In this document: positions 61,235 through 64,000 of the stretch, in pieces
How the letters are laid out: each line of letters starts with the position of its first letter
Position numbering within the stretch: position 1 is the first letter of the stretch
From: Crotophaga sulcirostris
Lineage: Eukaryota > Chordata > Aves > Cuculiformes > Crotophagidae
NCBI GenBank assembly: GCA_013397455.1
Contig: VYZB01000030.1
Span: 207,924-271,923, forward strand
DNA length: 64,000 nt
Direction: 5' to 3'
The notes under the pieces: generated by a model
Databases searched by the model: none
Told to the model about the DNA's origin: nothing
The model's input: the letters and a program-made list of their open reading frames with translations, nothing else
Position numbers and translations under genes: made by a program

Positions 61235-63492
61235 AACAAAAATAAAAGCCCTGCACGTTTATTTAATTTCTTGTATTTTTATTTAAAAAGAAGGTTTGCT
61301 AACAGCAATCAGTACCGTGGCCCAGGCCCCTCAATACAACAGCTGGCTTTAGCAGTCCCTATGGCTTCCTCCTCACTCTGTCCACCCTCCGTGCTGGGGA
61401 CAAACCAGGGGATTACCTGGCTCTAACAACCACTCCTGAATTGCAGGAAGCTCCTTGGGATTGCAGACTTCTTCCACCTTCCAGCTTTACTCTCTGTCTC
61501 CTCCTGTTTCAGGAAACCCCAACAGCTCAAGCTGAGGTTCACAGCCAGGTTTAGCTTTATGATGCAACTTAACTCAAGTGAAAATAATAAAAAAAATGCC
61601 AGGTTTTAAAAAAAATACATAAAAGAAATAATTTTATGGAGTTGGAAAGAAATATCATCCCCTTGGTGCCAGATTAGCTCACATTTATCCGCTCTAATGT
61701 TGCTTATACCTTAATCTTAGGCATCTTCATCTGACACTAATTAGCAGGCTGGAGGTTCCTAAGGGTACAGTAGCTTCCACAGCCCAAAACATGAAAGTGA
61801 GCTCCTTTTACCACCTGAAGTGCTCAGTTTTTAAAGAGACAATGTCAAGTATTTCAGCCCCAAACTGTACACTTTTTAACTTAAAAAAAGACAGCAGCAG
61901 GAGGAGGCACAAAGGTGATGATATCCAGCCACGAAAGCATTGCAGTGTGTGTCCAAGGCTTGCTGTGTAGGGTGATTTGTTCTCCCACAAATTAAACCCA
62001 AACTGCATTCACTGAACCCCAGACTCACGCGCATTTTGGCACTGAGAGCTAATTAGCTGACGAATAGAGTAGGCTACACAAGCAGAAAATTAAACAAGCT
62101 AATCACACCAGTCTGGTTGCTTTCTCAAAACCTCCAAAACTTAAGAGAAAAGCGAATGTGGTTATAAAAACTTCTTTATATTTTGAGTTCTCTCTGTAAT
62201 AAAAAAAAAGGGAAATGATAATTTCTTTGACATTCATCACTAGGTAAGCACCCCATCAAGATGCATCTGACATCCTATTTAACTGTTCAGAATGAGACCT
62301 AATTGGAGTTTTAAAGAAAGGACAGAGCAGGACTTCAGGAATACAGCGCTGTATGTTGGTTCTTTGTGGAGAAAATGAAAATAAATTATTTAGACTTGAC
62401 AAAGTTCCTTGAAGTCCTGCAGTCTCTCTGCTTGGCTGGGTCTCAGGCCTATAACCAATATTTCAGTGGTTATTTCTGGAGGGAGGCAGAAGGCAGGCTG
62501 CTTAGCAGGTAGCATTTGGGAATTAAGAGCTAGATGTACTTATGGTTTTCATGAGCCCTGACAGATGTCGAGTGTCTCCGACTGTGGCACAGTAAGACAC
62601 TTAATACTAATGGTGCTGGTTTGCGGTAGCAAACCTCCTTCCTGCTACCTTCCAGCACCTTTGCTCCTTTCTAAATTGCTCCTTAAGGAAAGGAAGAGAA
62701 AATACACACTCAGCATCCTCCTCACTGTCCACCCGGCTCAACGCTGATGTGCCAGTTCTCTGGAGGAACTCACAACTCCTCTCCAAGCAAATGTCACTGG
62801 GATCAGCTTAGCACAGCTCTCCAGCAGCTCCTGGAGATCAAGCTGCAGCCTTAGGAGGCTTCTTGCTTGCTCCTCTGAAGGCTGCACTCAGCCCAGTGGT
62901 CCATGTTTTGGATGGATCTGTGTGTGACCCTGTTGGGCTCCAGTCCCTGCCGGGCAGGAGCCAGGCCCTGCTCGGTGCCACGGGCAGACCCTCAGCTGTG
63001 AGAGCCGCCAACAAACCTTCCCTGCCCACCCCGCTCCCTGCCCCTTCCCCTTCCCGCCACGAGCACGGAGCCAAGAACGTTGCCTTGCTGCAGAGCGCCG
63101 GCGTCCTTGGCCAAACAAACTAACTACCAACCTTGGAACAGTCACGACAAACGGCTTAACGTTTACCCATCACCTAACATACCCTCAAAAACCAAGGCCA
63201 CCTTCACACCCTTTGGATGTAGGTCAAATGCCCTTCCGAGCCCAGCAAGCCCCCAGCAAGGGGTCTTGCCCAGGCCAGTCGCATCAGATGCTCCCGCATC
63301 TCTCCTGCCCCCTCCTTGGTGAACACCAAACAGTTATAATACTCAGGTCAATATATATAGGTACCACGTATAGATATTTGTGTCGCTGTTCTGCGCGTTA
63401 ACAAAGACAACCAACCCCACCAGGTACCACTTGTCCTTTCTGCCCCCTCCCCTTCCTCCCGTGGCTGTGCAGGAACGCGGCCAGGGAGCAGC
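61235..63492 (-). other. ST8SIA2: Probable ST8SIA2 3' UTR
   Basis: From the TAG stop at 63495-63493 the - strand runs about 2.25 kb without recognisable repeats to two AATAAA hexamers at 61258-61283. The far half (61500-62420) is A-rich on the + strand and therefore T-rich on the - strand, as usual for 3' UTRs. It contains the perfect 12-bp palindrome AGCTAATTAGCT at 62047-62058. Extent is inferred from signals and composition only. Confidence 0.5.
61258..61283 (-). promoter_or_regulatory. ST8SIA2: Tandem poly(A) signals for ST8SIA2
   Basis: On the - strand AATAAA occurs at 61283-61278 and again at 61263-61258, followed within 30 bases by a T-rich stretch (the complement of the A/T-rich run at 61226-61249). 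Two hexamers plus a downstream U-rich element make a strong candidate 3' end. Cleavage would be near 61235-61245. Confidence 0.5.
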
Positions 63493-63778
63493 CTACGTGG
63501 CCCCATCGCACTCCCCCACTGTCAGCTTCAAGGCTCCCTGCTGGTGCAGCGTCTTTAAGGCTTTGAACTCCAAGGGCATGGTGTGCGGGCTGGCCTGCGA
63601 GGTGTAGCCGTACTTCAGGCTGTCGTAGTAGTGGTACTTGACTGGATTCTGGTTCTGGTCCAGGGGAAAGGGCCAGAAGCCGTAGAGATAGATCTGGTTG
63701 CAGAATCGAGTGGCTAAGGTGTACATGAGGAGGCCGGTGGTAGGTCGCTTGATGTGCACCTTGTTTGTTAGCCAGTAC
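63493..63778 (-). CDS. ST8SIA2: ST8SIA2 terminal coding exon (alpha-2,8-polysialyltransferase)
   Basis: The - strand acceptor 'TCTGCCTTTGCAG' precedes base 63778, which completes a split codon. 94 codons follow to TAG at 63495-63493. They encode [19 protein letters not shown] onward, the sialylmotif S region and C-terminus of ST8SIA2 (STX), a type II Golgi enzyme of glycosyltransferase family 29 that builds polysialic acid on NCAM. If the protein has the usual 375 residues, this exon is 282-375. The two cysteines then fall at 307 (A-T-R-F-C) and 371 (E-C-D-G-A-T), the family's disulfide positions. Motif III is H-Y-Y-D, and motif VS (HxxxxE) is H-T-M-P-L-E. Similarity is strong throughout with no frame break, so the gene looks intact here. 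The N-terminal anchor, sialylmotif L and the polybasic regions lie in exons beyond the window. Confidence 0.97.
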
Positions 63779-64000
63779 CTGCAAAGGCAGAGGAAAGCGT
63801 GTTATTCCCCATGCACAAGAAGCTTGTGTCTTGCACATCTTCTCTCTCCAGCCTTTGACTCAGATATATTGGTAATTCAAAGTGAGAGGTTTCTGACTCG
63901 CACCAGAGTGCTCCATGCCAAGAAAAGGCCTCTCGAGGCACTGCTTCATGAATAAGCATCCTCCTGCTCTCTGTCTGGCCATTACATCACACTTGTTGCT
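63779..64000 (-). other. ST8SIA2: ST8SIA2 intron upstream of the terminal exon (partial)
   Basis: Non-coding sequence on the 5' side of the terminal exon, reaching the window edge. The acceptor has a CT-rich tract ('GCTTTCCTCTGCCTTTGCAG'). No further exon is visible in these 222 bases. Confidence 0.85.

Noticed and set aside
1..64000. tRNA, rRNA, snRNA, CRISPR arrays, prophage or bacterial defence systems
   Set aside because: No tRNA A/B-box pair with a cloverleaf, no rRNA-like core sequence and no regularly spaced direct repeats were seen. The sequence is vertebrate with introns and CR1 elements.

Overview
This window is vertebrate nuclear DNA, most likely from a bird. It carries several 5'-truncated CR1 LINEs with the avian-type 3' end (TCATAGAAT/ATTCTATGA tails next to a conserved 'TTGGAAGGGACC' block). 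Coding exons are short and flanked by GT/AG splice sites in long non-coding stretches, and there is one 686-base assembly gap. Nothing looks prokaryotic: there are no operons, no ribosome binding sites and no CRISPR.

Two protein-coding genes can be supported, both partial and converging tail to tail. FAM174B is on the + strand. Its penultimate coding exon (28474-28605) is clear. Its last exon is best placed at 35097, where the acceptor supplies only the final base of the last Arg codon and then a TAA stop; a long T-rich 3' UTR probably ends near 38970. Its first exon (signal peptide, lumenal domain, most of the membrane span) is not visible. It may lie in the N gap at 18680-19365, whose right flank is the only CpG-dense sequence here. 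ST8SIA2 is on the - strand. Its terminal coding exon (63493-63778) encodes the last 94 residues of the polysialyltransferase, with a probable 2.25 kb 3' UTR reaching tandem AATAAA signals at 61258-61283. From memory, the human locus on 15q26 has the same convergent ST8SIA2/FAM174B arrangement.

Layout: 1-16.1 kb is unique non-coding sequence with an old SINE-like remnant (3.3 kb), a decayed CR1/L3-like LINE body (7.4-7.8 kb) and an enhancer-like block (11.5-11.9 kb). 16.1-20.5 kb is a repeat-rich island: four CR1 fragments, a degenerate interstitial telomeric repeat (18456-18539), a C-rich pyrimidine tract, the gap and a CpG-rich flank. 20.5-39 kb is the visible part of FAM174B. 39-61.2 kb is intergenic, with an inverted-repeat pair of about 90% identity at 48.0-48.9 kb, an orphan ORF with an adjacent poly(A) signal at 49.1-49.6 kb, another old SINE-like remnant at 50.3 kb and CR1 fragments at 52.6 and 59.1 kb. 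61.2-64 kb is the 3' end of ST8SIA2.

Both gene products are membrane proteins associated with the Golgi (FAM174B with Golgi integrity, ST8SIA2 as a Golgi polysialyltransferase). Their adjacency is an old syntenic arrangement and not evidence of a shared pathway. I saw no convincing new biological system. The most unusual structures are the 48 kb inverted-repeat pair and the telomere-repeat/CpG/gap junction at 18.5-19.5 kb.
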